A DNA stretch of 64,000 bases from RGIG3159 sp034927685 (GTDB taxonomy: Bacteria > Bacillota > Clostridia > Oscillospirales > Oscillospiraceae): assembly GCA_034927685.1 (NCBI GenBank), contig JAYFPO010000024.1, positions 1-64,000 on the forward strand. The letters are read 5' to 3'. The first letter of the stretch is position 1, and every line of letters starts with the position of its first letter. Both the position numbers and the translations under genes were made by a program. Below, one piece after another: positions 24,316-33,747 of this stretch. The notes below the pieces were generated by a model. The model was given only the letters and a program-made list of their open reading frames with translations, had not been told where the DNA came from and did no database searches.

Positions 24316-25158
24316 TTAACCCTCCAGTTCTGCGATTGTCGCTTCCAACTCGGCCTTGGCCTGGGCGAACTGTTCCGCGTTGGGGGCCTTACCATGCCAG
24401 CCGGCGTTGTTTTCCATGAAGGAAACGCCCTTGCCTTTGATGGTCTTTGCCAGAATCACGGTGGGCTGCCCCTTGACGGTCTGTGCCTCTGCAAAGGCAT
24501 TTTTGATTTCTTCGAAGTCGTGGCCGTCGATCTTGATGACATGCGCGCCGAACGCCTCAAACTTCTTGTCCAGCGGCTCGCTGGGCATGACGTCGCACGT
24601 TTTGCCGTCGATCTGCAGGCCGTTGACGTCCACAATGGCGCAAAGATTGTCCAGATGGTACTTGGCGGCGGCCATGAAAGCTTCCCACACCTGGCCCTCG
24701 GCCAGCTCGCCGTCGCCCAGGATGGAGTAGACACGGTAGCTCTGCCCTTTCAGCTTGGCGCCCAGCGCCATACCGACGGCAGTGGAGATGCCCTGCCCCA
24801 GAGAACCGGTGGACATGTCGACGCCGTTCACATATTTCATTTCCACATGGCCGGACATGTGGCCGTCAATACGGCGGAACATGTGCAGATCTTCCACAGG
24901 GAAAAAGCCGCGCAGCGCCAACACGGGATAGAGGGCCGGAGAGCAGTGGCCCTTGGACATGACGAAACGGTCGCGGTCAGGGTCCTTTGCGTTCCTGGGG
25001 TCGACGCGCATTTCGTCGAAGTAAAGCGCGGTCAGGATGTCCAGGCAGGACAGCGAGCCGCCCGGATGGCCAGAGGCTGCGTCGTAGACCATTGTGACGC
25101 CCAGCAATCGCGCGTTTGCGGCGCGGAGAGCCAGCTGTTGATTGGAGAGCTTATCCAT
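24316..25158 (-). CDS. Transketolase, N-terminal subunit
   Basis: This is the TPP-binding half of the split transketolase. The 280-residue product starts at ATG 25158 (MDKLSNQQLALRAANARL), with AAGGAAGG upstream. The TPP motif is visible as GDGELAEGQVWEAFMAAAKY followed by CAIVDVNGLQIDGKT. The N-terminal GHPGGSLSCLDILTALYFDE is the usual substrate-facing segment. An upstream reading to 25326 runs through the promoter and is not coding. Confidence 0.92.
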   Translation of the reverse strand: MDKLSNQQLALRAANARLLGVTMVYDAASGHPGGSLSCLDILTALYFDEMRVDPRNAKDPDRDRFVMSKGHCSPALYPVLALRGFFPVEDLHMFRRIDGHMSGHVEMKYVNGVDMSTGSLGQGISTAVGMALGAKLKGQSYRVYSILGDGELAEGQVWEAFMAAAKYHLDNLCAIVDVNGLQIDGKTCDVMPSEPLDKKFEAFGAHVIKIDGHDFEEIKNAFAEAQTVKGQPTVILAKTIKGKGVSFMENNAGWHGKAPNAEQFAQAKAELEATIAELEG

Positions 25159-25242
25159 AGTATCCTTCCTTTGTTCGGTTTTTAGCCAGGGCGAGCTACC
25201 GCAAACAATTGTGCGAAACTGCCCTGAGAGTTTTCCGTCCCT

Positions 25243-25271
25243 ATCATACACAGAAATCCTGCGGATGTCCA
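25243..25271 (-). promoter_or_regulatory. Promoter of the split transketolase operon
   Basis: On the minus strand TGGACA (25266-25271) and TATGAT (25243-25248) are 17 bases apart. A leader of about 80 bases follows before the start codon; I see no riboswitch in it. Confidence 0.6.
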
Positions 25272-25330
25272 GCACAAATCCACAAAAACAGAACGAAATA
25301 TTGTGTTGGATTAAGACTGGTGGCAAAAAA

Positions 25331-25355
25331 CACAGCCCGCAGATTGCGGGCTGTG
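25331..25355 (-). terminator. Terminator of the VanW-domain gene
   Basis: Perfect 11-base arms (25331-25341 and 25345-25355) are followed on the minus strand by six T. The flank GGTGGCAAAAAA next to the stem also occurs at the cysK terminator near 41142. Confidence 0.85.
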
Positions 25356-25365
25356 AACTTCCTTA

Positions 25366-27018
25366 TCAGTCGGGAGGATCGACGACGCCGCTTCCAGCCG
25401 CGGTCGTGGTTGCCGTGGTGGCCGCAGTCGTGGTTTCTTCCGGCTCCGTCTCCAGTTCCTCCGCCTTGCTCTCGATATCCTGCTGTAAGACGACAATATC
25501 GCTCTTCTGATAGTAACTGTAGTCTTCGAGTTTGGAAGAAATCTCCTCGCCGGTGGTCGCGTCGATCAAATGTCGGTAGGTGACCACATTGTAGCCGGTG
25601 TGGCCGCTGCTGGTGACTTTTGAGGCGTCCGTGGTGGTGGTGGTGGTATAGGGGATGGTGGCCAGAACCTCATAGGTCATTTCCACCTTGATGTTGTCGG
25701 CCTTGGTACCGATCAGGGACACGTTCACCATACCGCCGGAGACACTGGCCTCGATGCGAATGGGATACTCCGTATCATTCTTGAACTGGAAGTCCTGCGT
25801 GCCCCAGTTGACCGTGGCGTCCAAACCGAGCGGCAGGTAAGAGACGGTGAACATGTGGCAGCTCCGCACGGTAATGTCCAGATTGGCCAGCAGCGCGCAA
25901 TAATACAGTGTTGAGGAGACCTGGCAGATGCCGCCGCCGACCTCGGTGACGGACTTGCCGGAGACGTAGGCGCCGGCCTCCAGATAGCCCTTTTCTTTGG
26001 TGCGCTGGCCCAGCGTATCGTTATAGGAAAAGACCTCGCCGGGCGCCAGCACCGTCCCGTTGATGCCTTTGCAGGCCAGCGTCAGGTTGGTGACGCGGTT
26101 GTAGTTGCCGCTGGCGACGGTTTGCCAGCTCGAAAGCACATCGGCAAAATAAATTTCCTCCAGGTGCGCCTTGGTGACCTCCGGCTGGATTTCCTCCAAC
26201 TGGATTTTCAGCACCTCGCCGTCCTCCGCCATGGCGACTTTCTGATTGGCTGCGGCCAGATCAAAGCCATAGCCGATTTGCTCCTCAACAATTTCGTGCT
26301 TTTCCGCGTCGTAGTAGGCGTCGGCGACTTCCTTGCTGAGGTCGTTGTAGAGGCTGGTAAGATCCAGCGCCGGATAAGCGGTTTCCGTGTAGGCGAAGGT
26401 GATGGGCGTAAAGTCGTTCAGCTGAATGGCGGCGCAGACCGTGTCGTAGAGCGACTCCGTATCCAGGGAAACGCCGGTCTGCCCGATGGTGACCTCAATA
26501 TAGTTTTCATCGGCATGAACCACGGAGGAGGAGCTGCGGACGTCGGTTTTGACCTCCTCGGCTGTCTGTTCGATCAGCGCGCGGATTTGGTCCTCATTGA
26601 GGGTGAGGCCTGCGTTGACGGTAAACGCGGTCTCGGAGCGCTTGGCCTTCAGATAGGCGGAAATCCGGCTGAACAGGTTGCCGTACCGGCCGTAGGACCA
26701 GGCGGAGGCGACGGCCTCGTCGGTGTTCAGCTTGGCGCCGACCAGCTCCGGCGTGAACTCCAGCGTCCGGTCCGGAAGCTGAACCTCCAGGGTGGAGCCG
26801 CCATAGGTCTCCAGAAGCTGCGCGTTTAACGCATCGGTGGCTTTCTCCTTCGTCATGCCGCCGACATTGATACCGGCAATATAGACGTTGGGGTAGATGG
26901 TTTTCAGTGTGGCGACACGGAGCATGAAGTAGCCGACGGCCAGAATCAGGAGGCCCAGCAGAACGGCGGCAATGAGCAGCACCGCGGACTTGCCGGAAGC
27001 GGATTTACTATGTTTCAT
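25366..27018 (-). CDS. VanW-family, peptidoglycan-binding-domain envelope protein
   Basis: The 550-residue protein begins with a signal-anchor helix (about residues 12-34), followed by two tandem PG-binding-like domains (about 50-320), a VanW domain and a Thr-rich tail (near the end: ETTTAATTATTTAAGSG). The VanW hallmark is in GEVFSYNDTLGQRTKEKGYL and GGGICQVSSTLYYCALLANL. Proteins of this family (YoaR-like) are envelope-attached; VanW itself belongs to vancomycin-resistance clusters, but its function is unknown. The start is ATG 27018 after GGAGAA. The gene has its own promoter downstream of mfd. Confidence 0.85.
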   Translation of the reverse strand: MKHSKSASGKSAVLLIAAVLLGLLILAVGYFMLRVATLKTIYPNVYIAGINVGGMTKEKATDALNAQLLETYGGSTLEVQLPDRTLEFTPELVGAKLNTDEAVASAWSYGRYGNLFSRISAYLKAKRSETAFTVNAGLTLNEDQIRALIEQTAEEVKTDVRSSSSVVHADENYIEVTIGQTGVSLDTESLYDTVCAAIQLNDFTPITFAYTETAYPALDLTSLYNDLSKEVADAYYDAEKHEIVEEQIGYGFDLAAANQKVAMAEDGEVLKIQLEEIQPEVTKAHLEEIYFADVLSSWQTVASGNYNRVTNLTLACKGINGTVLAPGEVFSYNDTLGQRTKEKGYLEAGAYVSGKSVTEVGGGICQVSSTLYYCALLANLDITVRSCHMFTVSYLPLGLDATVNWGTQDFQFKNDTEYPIRIEASVSGGMVNVSLIGTKADNIKVEMTYEVLATIPYTTTTTTDASKVTSSGHTGYNVVTYRHLIDATTGEEISSKLEDYSYYQKSDIVVLQQDIESKAEELETEPEETTTAATTATTTAAGSGVVDPPD

Positions 27019-27097
27019 GGGGTATTCTCCTTTATTATCTGCAGCGATACGTCGAAAAATCGCGGAAAAGTATTCCTGTCTACAAGAAAGCAACTCT

Positions 27098-27126
27098 ATT
27101 ATACAGAACAAGATACTTCAATGCAA
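27098..27126 (-). promoter_or_regulatory. Promoter of the VanW-domain gene
   Basis: On the minus strand TTGCAT (27121-27126) and TATAAT (27098-27103) are 17 bases apart. It lies between the mfd stop codon and the gene start. Confidence 0.75.
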
Positions 27127-27134
27127 CAGAAATT

Positions 27135-30100
27135 TCAAGAGCGCCCGGAAGGCCGGTCCGATGCGTCCGGCACAGCGGCCAACTTGGCCCGATATTGAGA
27201 AACGAAGGCCTGCGCGGCCGCCAGCGGATCCTCGCTCTTGTCCATCCGGTAACTGAGGGCGGGCTTGTCGCCGGCGGAGAACAGCAGCCGGCCCCGCAGC
27301 GCCGGGTCGGCGCAGAGGGCGGAGACGGAGGAAAAATCCATGGCTGCCAGCGTGAAGAGCAGCAGATTCTGTTTCTGGGCAATTTCGCTGATGCCGCAGT
27401 CCACGGCCGCGGCCCGCAGCAGTGCCACTGCGATCAGGTTGAGAACGCCCTGCGGCGGCTCGCCGTAACGGTCCAGAATTTCATCCAGCAGGTCGTCGGC
27501 GTCCTCCTGCGCACGAATGGCGGCGATACGGCGGTAGAGGTCCATGCGCTGTTCGCCGCTGGCGATAAAGTGCTTATCGATGCTCGCGGGGATGGAGAGG
27601 TCGGCGGTGCATTCCATCCGCCGGGCCGGCGCGTCGCCGCGCTCCTCCAGGACCGCGTCTTCCAACAGCTTCAGATACATGTCGTAGCCGACAGACATCA
27701 TGTGACCGGACTGCTCCGGGCCCAGCAGATTGCCCGCGCCGCGAATTTCCAAGTCGCGCATGGCGATTTTGAAGCCGGAGCCGAATGCGGCGAAGTCCCG
27801 AATGGCGGTGAGCCGTTTTTCTGCGATCTCGGAGAGCACCTTGCCCTGCCGGTAGGTCAGGTAGGCAAAGGCGTGGCGGCTGCTGCGGCCCACCCGACCC
27901 CGAATCTGATGGAGCTGGCTGAGGCCAAGCCGGTCGGCGTCCTCAATGATGAGCGTGTTGACGTTTGGAATATCGATGCCGGTCTCAACGATGGTGGTGC
28001 AGACCAGAATCTGAATTTCGCCCTCGGTCATGCGCTGCATGACGTCGGAAAGCTGCTCCTCGTTCATTTTGCCGTGCGCCACGGCAACCTCCGCCTCCGG
28101 GATGGACCGTTTGATCTTCGCGGCGGTCTGGTCGATGTTTTCCACCCGGTTGTGCAGGTAGTAGACCTGCCCGCCTCGGGCCAGTTCCCGCTTCATGGCG
28201 TCCTCCAACACCGGCGCCGCGTGTTCCAGCACGAACGTTTGGACGGGATAGCGGTCGCCGGGCGGTTCTTCAATGGTGGACATATCCCGGATGCCGGAGA
28301 GCGCCATATTGAGCGTTCTGGGAATCGGCGTTGCGGAGAGCGTCAGCACGTCCACCCCCTTGGAGATCTCCTTGAGCCGCTCCTTGTGCGTGACGCCGAA
28401 GCGTTGCTCTTCGTCCACGATCAGCAGGCCCAGCTCCTTAAAACGGACGTCCTTTTGCAGCAGCTTGTGGGTGCCGATGATCAGATCCACGCTGCCGGCA
28501 GCCAGCTTTTGCAGGGTGGCGCGCTGCTGGGCGGCGGTGCGGAACCGGGACAGCACGTCGATGCCGACGGGGAAGCCCCGAAAGCGACGGACGGCGGTCT
28601 GATAGTGCTGCTGGGCAAGCACCGTGGTGGGGACCAGAATTGCCACCTGCTTGCCGTCCAGCATGGCCTTCATGGCGGCCCGCAGGGCCACCTCCGTCTT
28701 GCCGAAGCCCACGTCGCCGCAAAGCAGCCGGTCCATGGGAATCGAATTTTCCATATCCGACTTGATCTCGACGACGCAGCGGAGCTGGCCCTCGGTCTCC
28801 GGATATTCGAAGCTCTCCTCAAATTCCTGCTGCCAGGGGGAGTCGGCAGAAAAGGCAAAGCCGGGCAGCCGGGTTCGCGCCGCATAGAGCAGAATCAGAC
28901 CGGCGGCCAGATCCTGCGCGGCCTTTTTTGCGCGGGCCTTGGTCTTTTGCCAGGTGTCGCCGCCCAGCTTGTTGAGCTTGATGGGGCTGTCCTCGCCGCC
29001 GCCGATATACTTGCTGATGAGGTCGAGCTGCGTGGCGGGGACATATAGAAGGTCGGTGCCGAGATAGGCAATTTTGACGTAGTCCTTGAGAACGCCGTCC
29101 ACTTTCATCTGCTCCATAGCGACGTAGCGGCCGATGCCGTGGTATTCGTGGACCACCAGATCGCCGGGCGTCAAATCCGTGAAGCTGGCGAGCTTTTGCC
29201 GGTTGGTGGTGCTCTTATGGCGGATTGGTTTTTTCTTTTTGAGAGAGGCCGCGGTGAGCTGCCCCTCCGTCAGGATGGCCAAACGCAGAGCAGGATATTC
29301 CATGCCGCCGGGCAGACTGCCGCCCGACAGCAAAATCTGGCCGGGTTGCGGCAGTCTGGTCAGGGGAAAGGCCAGGAGACTGTCCACATGCTGCTCCCGC
29401 AAGAGATTCTGTAAAATCTCGCCCCGGCGGTGGCTGCCGCAGAGTACCAGCGTGCGGAAGCTGTTTTTTTGATAGAAAAGCAGGTCGGAGACCGCGGCCT
29501 CCAGGTTGCCTCCGTAGGAGGGGAGCTGTTTCGACGTGATGGAGAACAGTTCCTGCGGCAGACGGCAGTCGGGAAAGCGTGCGGAGAGAAAACTGTCCAG
29601 ATAGAGCAAAGGATTTCCTGCGAAACTGCCGCAAAATTCGCCGAAGCTCCGCTGAAAGTCGCAGAGGCTGCCGTCCAGAATGCCGGACTCCAGCAGGGCG
29701 TGCAGGGAGAGCCGCAGCTCCTCTTCCTGCGCCCGGGCGGTCTTTTGCAAATTGCCGTGGTCGGCAAAGAGAACCAGGGTATCCGCCGGGAGATAGTCGG
29801 CGGCACAGGCGAATTTTGGGTAGATCAGTGCCAGATACCGGTCCCAGGCAGCGAAGGAAAGGCCATTCTCCGCCCGTTCCAGATCGGCAGTCAGTGTTTT
29901 CAACAGGGCGGGGAGCGGCGTTTTCCGCCGCGTCTGCTTGGCAAGCAGCGCGCGCAGATCGGCGGCGAGACCCTCCGGGCCGCCCGCGTGGAGACCGGGC
30001 AGGCTTTCCGCCACGGGCAGCAGGATGACGGCGTCGGTATTGTCCGTACGGCGTTGGGTGACCGGGTCGAAATAACCCATGGCGTCCACCTCGTCGCCGA

Positions 30101-30683
30101 AGAATTCCACGCGGACCGGATCGCCCGCCGACGGGGAAAATACGTCCAGAATACCGCCCCGAAGGGCAAACTGTCCGGGGCCTTCCACCAGCGTACTGCG
30201 GGTATAGCCAAGCGCCGCAAGCTGTCCGGTCAGCCGGTCCACGTCGCAGCGCTCCCCGAGCTTCAGCGCGACGGCGGCGGAGAGCAGTATGTCCCGGGGA
30301 ATGGTGCGCAGCGTCAGCGCCGACAGAGAGGCAATCTGCAACCGCGTCTGCCCGGTCGCCAGGGCGTAGAGCTGTCGCAGACGTTTTTGTTCCCAGCCGC
30401 GGGAGACGGCGCCCGCCTCAAAGAAGGTAAGGTCCCGGGAGGGCAGAATCGGCGGCTCCTCGTCAAGGAAGCTATGCAGCTCCTCCTGCGCACGCCGTGC
30501 GGTTTCCTCGTCCTGACAGACGACCAGCGTGGGCCGCGCCAGGTCGCGGTACAGGGCGGCGGTCACATGGGAGCGGGTCATCTGGGAGAGGCCGGACAGC
30601 GCGGCGCAGCCGCCGGACTGGGCGATGGCGCACAGCGCCTGATATTCGGGCGCCTCGTGGAGGGCGGATAGGAGCAGGTCCAT
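27135..30683 (-). CDS. mfd: Transcription-repair coupling factor
   Basis: Mfd removes stalled RNA polymerase from DNA and recruits UvrA. The 1182-residue product is full-length. Domains in order: UvrB-like N-terminus (about residues 1-400), RNA polymerase-interacting domain (about 500-560, DLTPGDLVVHEYHGIGRY), SF2 helicase domains (Walker A LLCGDVGFGKTEVALRAAM, Walker B DEEQRFGVTHK, and motif III SATPIPRTLNMAL) and the C-terminal TRCF domain. The start is ATG 30683 (MDLLLSALHEAPEY) with AAAGGA upstream. It follows pth in the order glmU-prs-pth-mfd familiar from Bacillus. Confidence 0.96.
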   Translation of the reverse strand: MDLLLSALHEAPEYQALCAIAQSGGCAALSGLSQMTRSHVTAALYRDLARPTLVVCQDEETARRAQEELHSFLDEEPPILPSRDLTFFEAGAVSRGWEQKRLRQLYALATGQTRLQIASLSALTLRTIPRDILLSAAVALKLGERCDVDRLTGQLAALGYTRSTLVEGPGQFALRGGILDVFSPSAGDPVRVEFFGDEVDAMGYFDPVTQRRTDNTDAVILLPVAESLPGLHAGGPEGLAADLRALLAKQTRRKTPLPALLKTLTADLERAENGLSFAAWDRYLALIYPKFACAADYLPADTLVLFADHGNLQKTARAQEEELRLSLHALLESGILDGSLCDFQRSFGEFCGSFAGNPLLYLDSFLSARFPDCRLPQELFSITSKQLPSYGGNLEAAVSDLLFYQKNSFRTLVLCGSHRRGEILQNLLREQHVDSLLAFPLTRLPQPGQILLSGGSLPGGMEYPALRLAILTEGQLTAASLKKKKPIRHKSTTNRQKLASFTDLTPGDLVVHEYHGIGRYVAMEQMKVDGVLKDYVKIAYLGTDLLYVPATQLDLISKYIGGGEDSPIKLNKLGGDTWQKTKARAKKAAQDLAAGLILLYAARTRLPGFAFSADSPWQQEFEESFEYPETEGQLRCVVEIKSDMENSIPMDRLLCGDVGFGKTEVALRAAMKAMLDGKQVAILVPTTVLAQQHYQTAVRRFRGFPVGIDVLSRFRTAAQQRATLQKLAAGSVDLIIGTHKLLQKDVRFKELGLLIVDEEQRFGVTHKERLKEISKGVDVLTLSATPIPRTLNMALSGIRDMSTIEEPPGDRYPVQTFVLEHAAPVLEDAMKRELARGGQVYYLHNRVENIDQTAAKIKRSIPEAEVAVAHGKMNEEQLSDVMQRMTEGEIQILVCTTIVETGIDIPNVNTLIIEDADRLGLSQLHQIRGRVGRSSRHAFAYLTYRQGKVLSEIAEKRLTAIRDFAAFGSGFKIAMRDLEIRGAGNLLGPEQSGHMMSVGYDMYLKLLEDAVLEERGDAPARRMECTADLSIPASIDKHFIASGEQRMDLYRRIAAIRAQEDADDLLDEILDRYGEPPQGVLNLIAVALLRAAAVDCGISEIAQKQNLLLFTLAAMDFSSVSALCADPALRGRLLFSAGDKPALSYRMDKSEDPLAAAQAFVSQYRAKLAAVPDASDRPSGRS

Positions 30684-30735
30684 CGGTTCAGTCCTTTCTG
30701 TGATGAGAAATCGGAGCGCAACAGAGGAAACGGAA

Positions 30736-30771
30736 GGGGGCGTCGCAAAATGCAGATTTTGCAACGGCCCC
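30736..30771 (-). terminator. Hairpin between pth and mfd
   Basis: Arms 30736-30751 and 30756-30771 pair over 16 bases with mismatches. The apex GCAAAAT-gcag-ATTTTGC is shared with other hairpins in this window. No good T-run follows, so it may be an attenuator or processing site within the operon rather than a full stop. Confidence 0.5.
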
Positions 30772-30784
30772 TTCTCTCTATACG

Positions 30785-31375
30785 CTATTGTCCGTTAAAC
30801 AGGTTTTCTGCATGGGATATGCCGTTTTTCAGAATATCCCGCGCTGCATCCGCGCCGCGCTCCAGCGCGGGCGCCAGCAGTTTTTCCTCCTGTGCGGAGA
30901 AACCGGAGAGCACCCAGTCGGCCAGATCGTAATCCGGGTTCGGCTTGGCGCCGACGCCGATCTTGATCCGGGGGAAGGCCTGCCCGCCCAGCTGGGCGAT
31001 GATGCTTTTGACGCCGTTATGCCCGCCGGCGGAGCCGTCCTGCCGGATGCGAATCCGGCCGACCGGCAGGGAGATGTCGTCAAAGATCACAAGGATATGG
31101 TCCGGCGGCAGCTTATAAAACGCACCGGCCAGTTTGACGGCGTCACCCGAGGCGTTCATGAAGGTCTGGGGCTTCATGAAAACAACCTTTTTGCCAGCGC
31201 AGGAGACCGGCGGTGAGACCAGCGCCCGGAATTTGAGGCGGTTGATCTTCGCGCCAAGGGCACTTGCCAGCAGATCGACGGTGCGGAAGCCGACATTGTG
31301 GCGACTCCGCTCGTACTCCCTGCCGGGATTTCCAAGGCCCACAATCAGATAATTACAGGCAGTGATTCCAAACAT
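30785..31375 (-). CDS. pth: Peptidyl-tRNA hydrolase
   Basis: Pth releases peptides from prematurely dropped peptidyl-tRNA. The 196-residue length is normal. The catalytic His is in GNPGREYERSRHNVGF, the conserved block VFMKPQTFMNASGDAV follows, and LVIFDDISLPVGRIRIRQDG with GGHNGVKSIIAQLGG completes the family pattern. The start is ATG 31375, four bases after the prs stop codon. Confidence 0.96.
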   Translation of the reverse strand: MFGITACNYLIVGLGNPGREYERSRHNVGFRTVDLLASALGAKINRLKFRALVSPPVSCAGKKVVFMKPQTFMNASGDAVKLAGAFYKLPPDHILVIFDDISLPVGRIRIRQDGSAGGHNGVKSIIAQLGGQAFPRIKIGVGAKPNPDYDLADWVLSGFSAQEEKLLAPALERGADAARDILKNGISHAENLFNGQ

Positions 31376-31378
31376 CGT

Positions 31379-32341
31379 TCAAAACAGGTTGGAAATGGAG
31401 ATTTCTTCGTAGGTACGCCGGATGGCCTCGGCAAACAGGTCGGAAGCCGTGATCTGGCAGATTTTTGGACACTGGGCGGCAGCCTCCGGCAGCGGCACCG
31501 TGTCCAGAAACGCGATTTCCTCGATGGCGCTGTCCTGAATCCGCTGAAGCGCCGGGCCGGAGAGCAGACCGTGGGTGGCGCAGGCAAAGACACGCTTTGC
31601 ACCGCCGAACTCCTTGACGGCGTTGGCGGCGTTGCAGAGGGAGCCGGCGGTATCCACCATGTCGTCGAAGAGAATACAGTCCTTGCCTTTCACATCGCCG
31701 ATGACATTCATGACCTCACACTGGTTGGCCTTTTGACGGCGCTTGTCGACGATGGCCAGATTCATATGCAGCTTCTGCGCGAACAGGCGCGCACGGGCCA
31801 CAGAGCCGACGTCGGGAGAGACGACGACCATTTCCTCATGGATGTCGGCGGGGAAACGACTATAGTAGTATTTGACGAAGAGAGGATTGCCGCGCAGATT
31901 GTCCAGCGGAATATCGAAAAAGCCCTGAATCTGATCGGCGTGGAGGTCCATGGTCAGAACCCGGTCGGCGCCGGCGGCGGTGATCATGTTGGCCACCAGC
32001 TTCGCGGAAATGGGGTCTCTGCTCTTGGCTTTCCGGTCCTGCCGGGCGTAGCCGAAATAGGGAATCACCGCGGTAATCCGGCCTGCGGAGGCGCGCTTGC
32101 AGGCGTCGATCATGATGAGCAGCTCCATCAGGTTGTTGTTGACGGGCTTGCAGGTGGACTGAATGATGAACACATCGGAACCGCGCACGGTTTCGTTGAT
32201 GGAGACGGAGACCTCCCCGTCCGCAAACGTCTTGACTTCGCTGTCGCCTAGGTTTAAATAAAGCTGCTCGCAGACCTTTGCCGCGAATCCGGGGCAGGCG
32301 TTGGCGGCGAAAACCTTGACTTCCTTACCATGTGCGATCAT
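31379..32341 (-). CDS. prs: Ribose-phosphate pyrophosphokinase
   Basis: Prs makes PRPP from ribose-5-phosphate and ATP for nucleotide, His and Trp synthesis. The 320-residue product carries the class I signatures IQSTCKPVNNNLMELL, PYFGYARQDRK and the PRPP-binding loop CILFDDMVDTAGSLCNAA. The start is ATG 32341. It lies between glmU and pth, the usual Firmicutes order. Confidence 0.96.
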   Translation of the reverse strand: MIAHGKEVKVFAANACPGFAAKVCEQLYLNLGDSEVKTFADGEVSVSINETVRGSDVFIIQSTCKPVNNNLMELLIMIDACKRASAGRITAVIPYFGYARQDRKAKSRDPISAKLVANMITAAGADRVLTMDLHADQIQGFFDIPLDNLRGNPLFVKYYYSRFPADIHEEMVVVSPDVGSVARARLFAQKLHMNLAIVDKRRQKANQCEVMNVIGDVKGKDCILFDDMVDTAGSLCNAANAVKEFGGAKRVFACATHGLLSGPALQRIQDSAIEEIAFLDTVPLPEAAAQCPKICQITASDLFAEAIRRTYEEISISNLF

Positions 32342-32359
32342 GTTTGAATACCTCTCTTG

Positions 32360-33544
32360 TTATTTTTCTTTCAGTTTGTGCCTGGCGGCCCAATCCTTTT
32401 TGTTGCTTTGGCGGGCCCGGGCAATACCCAGCGCCTGCGGAGGCACATTTTCCGTGATGGTGGAGCCGGCGGCGACATAGGCGCCCTGTCCCACGGTGAC
32501 CGGTGCGATCAGGTTGGCATTACAACCGATGAAAGAGTGATCCTCGATCACGGTGCGATACTTTTTTGCACGGTCATAATTGACGGTAACGGTGCCGCAG
32601 CCGAAGTTGACGCCCCGGCCCACGTCGCTGTCGCCGATATAGGTCAGATGAGAGATCTTGGTGCCGTCTCCGATGACGGAGTTCTTGACTTCCACGAAAT
32701 CCCCGATCCGAATCTTGTCGCCGATACGGCAGTCCGGCCGGATGTAGGCGAAGGGGCCGATGGTGGTGTCGGCGCCGACGGTGGAGCAATAAATCTGGGA
32801 GGCGTTGACTGCCGAGCGGTCGCCGATGACGGCGTCCTCCAGCAGGCAATTTGGGCCGATGGTGCAGCCGCTGCCGATGACGGTTCTGCCCCGCAGAATG
32901 GTGCCGGGCAGAATGACAGACCCGGCGCCAACGCGGACGCTGGGTTCAATATAGCAGTTGTCGTAGTCCCAGATTTCCACGCCGTTTTCGGCCAACTCAT
33001 AGAGATACATCCGCTTGAGGATGGGCTGCCAATCCGGCAGCTCGTCGGGGGAGGAAATAGCGAAAAAACCGTCCTGCTCCGAGCAGGCTGCGCCGTTGCG
33101 CATCAGAAAGTCCATGAAGGAGAATTTCTCATCCAAAACGGACATGAACGCGGCGCGGGAGACGGTGCAGACGCCGGTGGCGGCGTCGGTGCGTTCCTCG
33201 TCTGGAATGGCCGACTTACTGGGGATGCAGACGGCGGGGCCGGTGATGACCAGGACCTCTTCTTCCTTGTCGTCCGCGGTAGAGAGAAAAACATGGAGCA
33301 GGTCTGCCGCGTCCTGGTCGGCGGCGCAGGACAGCGCCATGCTCTCCGGGAAGCAGGCCTTTGCCTCTTCCAGGCAGCGGCTGTGACAGACCAGAAAGCA
33401 GCGGCTGATGCCGCAGGCGGAAAGAGAGGTAGCCAGCCAGGAGAGCAGCGGCGTCCCCATAATGCGCATCAGCATCATGGGACGGGCGGCGCCGGACCTG
33501 GAGGTATCGTTTGGTATGAAAATAACAGCGGAACGCGCGGGCAT
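32360..33544 (-). CDS. glmU: GlmU with intact acetyltransferase but degenerate uridyltransferase domain
   Basis: GlmU normally makes UDP-GlcNAc by acetylating glucosamine-1-phosphate (C-terminal left-handed beta-helix) and then attaching UMP (N-terminal pyrophosphorylase domain). The C-terminal half, from about residue 180, is well kept: repeated hexapeptides, SHLTYIGDSDVGRGVNFGCG with the catalytic His, then NYDRAKKYRTVI. The N-terminal half is short (about 165 residues instead of about 230) and lacks the LAAGxGTRM nucleotide loop: the equivalent position reads AVIFIPNDTSRSGAARPMML. Total length is 394 residues against a usual 455. The start is ATG 33544 after AAAGGA. This is probably an acetyltransferase-only enzyme; a separate uridyltransferase would be needed. 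Confidence 0.85.
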   Translation of the reverse strand: MPARSAVIFIPNDTSRSGAARPMMLMRIMGTPLLSWLATSLSACGISRCFLVCHSRCLEEAKACFPESMALSCAADQDAADLLHVFLSTADDKEEEVLVITGPAVCIPSKSAIPDEERTDAATGVCTVSRAAFMSVLDEKFSFMDFLMRNGAACSEQDGFFAISSPDELPDWQPILKRMYLYELAENGVEIWDYDNCYIEPSVRVGAGSVILPGTILRGRTVIGSGCTIGPNCLLEDAVIGDRSAVNASQIYCSTVGADTTIGPFAYIRPDCRIGDKIRIGDFVEVKNSVIGDGTKISHLTYIGDSDVGRGVNFGCGTVTVNYDRAKKYRTVIEDHSFIGCNANLIAPVTVGQGAYVAAGSTITENVPPQALGIARARQSNKKDWAARHKLKEK

Positions 33545-33712
33545 GGGATCACGTCCTTTCCTGACGAGAATACCGGCCGGCAGCACATGCAGAACTGCCG
33601 CCATCAAATCCTATTATAACAGCAATGCCCCCGTTTGTACAGGACACGGGAAGAGAAACACAGATTCCCGGATATATGCGCAAGTTCCGTCTTTCTGCGG
33701 ACGCGAAGCAAC

Positions 33713-33740
33713 AAAGGCAAGCCCGAAGGCTTGCCTTTTT
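33713..33740 (-). terminator. rpsF-ssb-rpsR operon terminator
   Basis: Perfect 11-base arms (33713-33723 and 33728-33738, loop cgaa) lie just after the rpsR stop. On the minus strand the stem is followed by a moderate T-rich stretch. Confidence 0.8.
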
Positions 33741-33747
33741 GATATAC

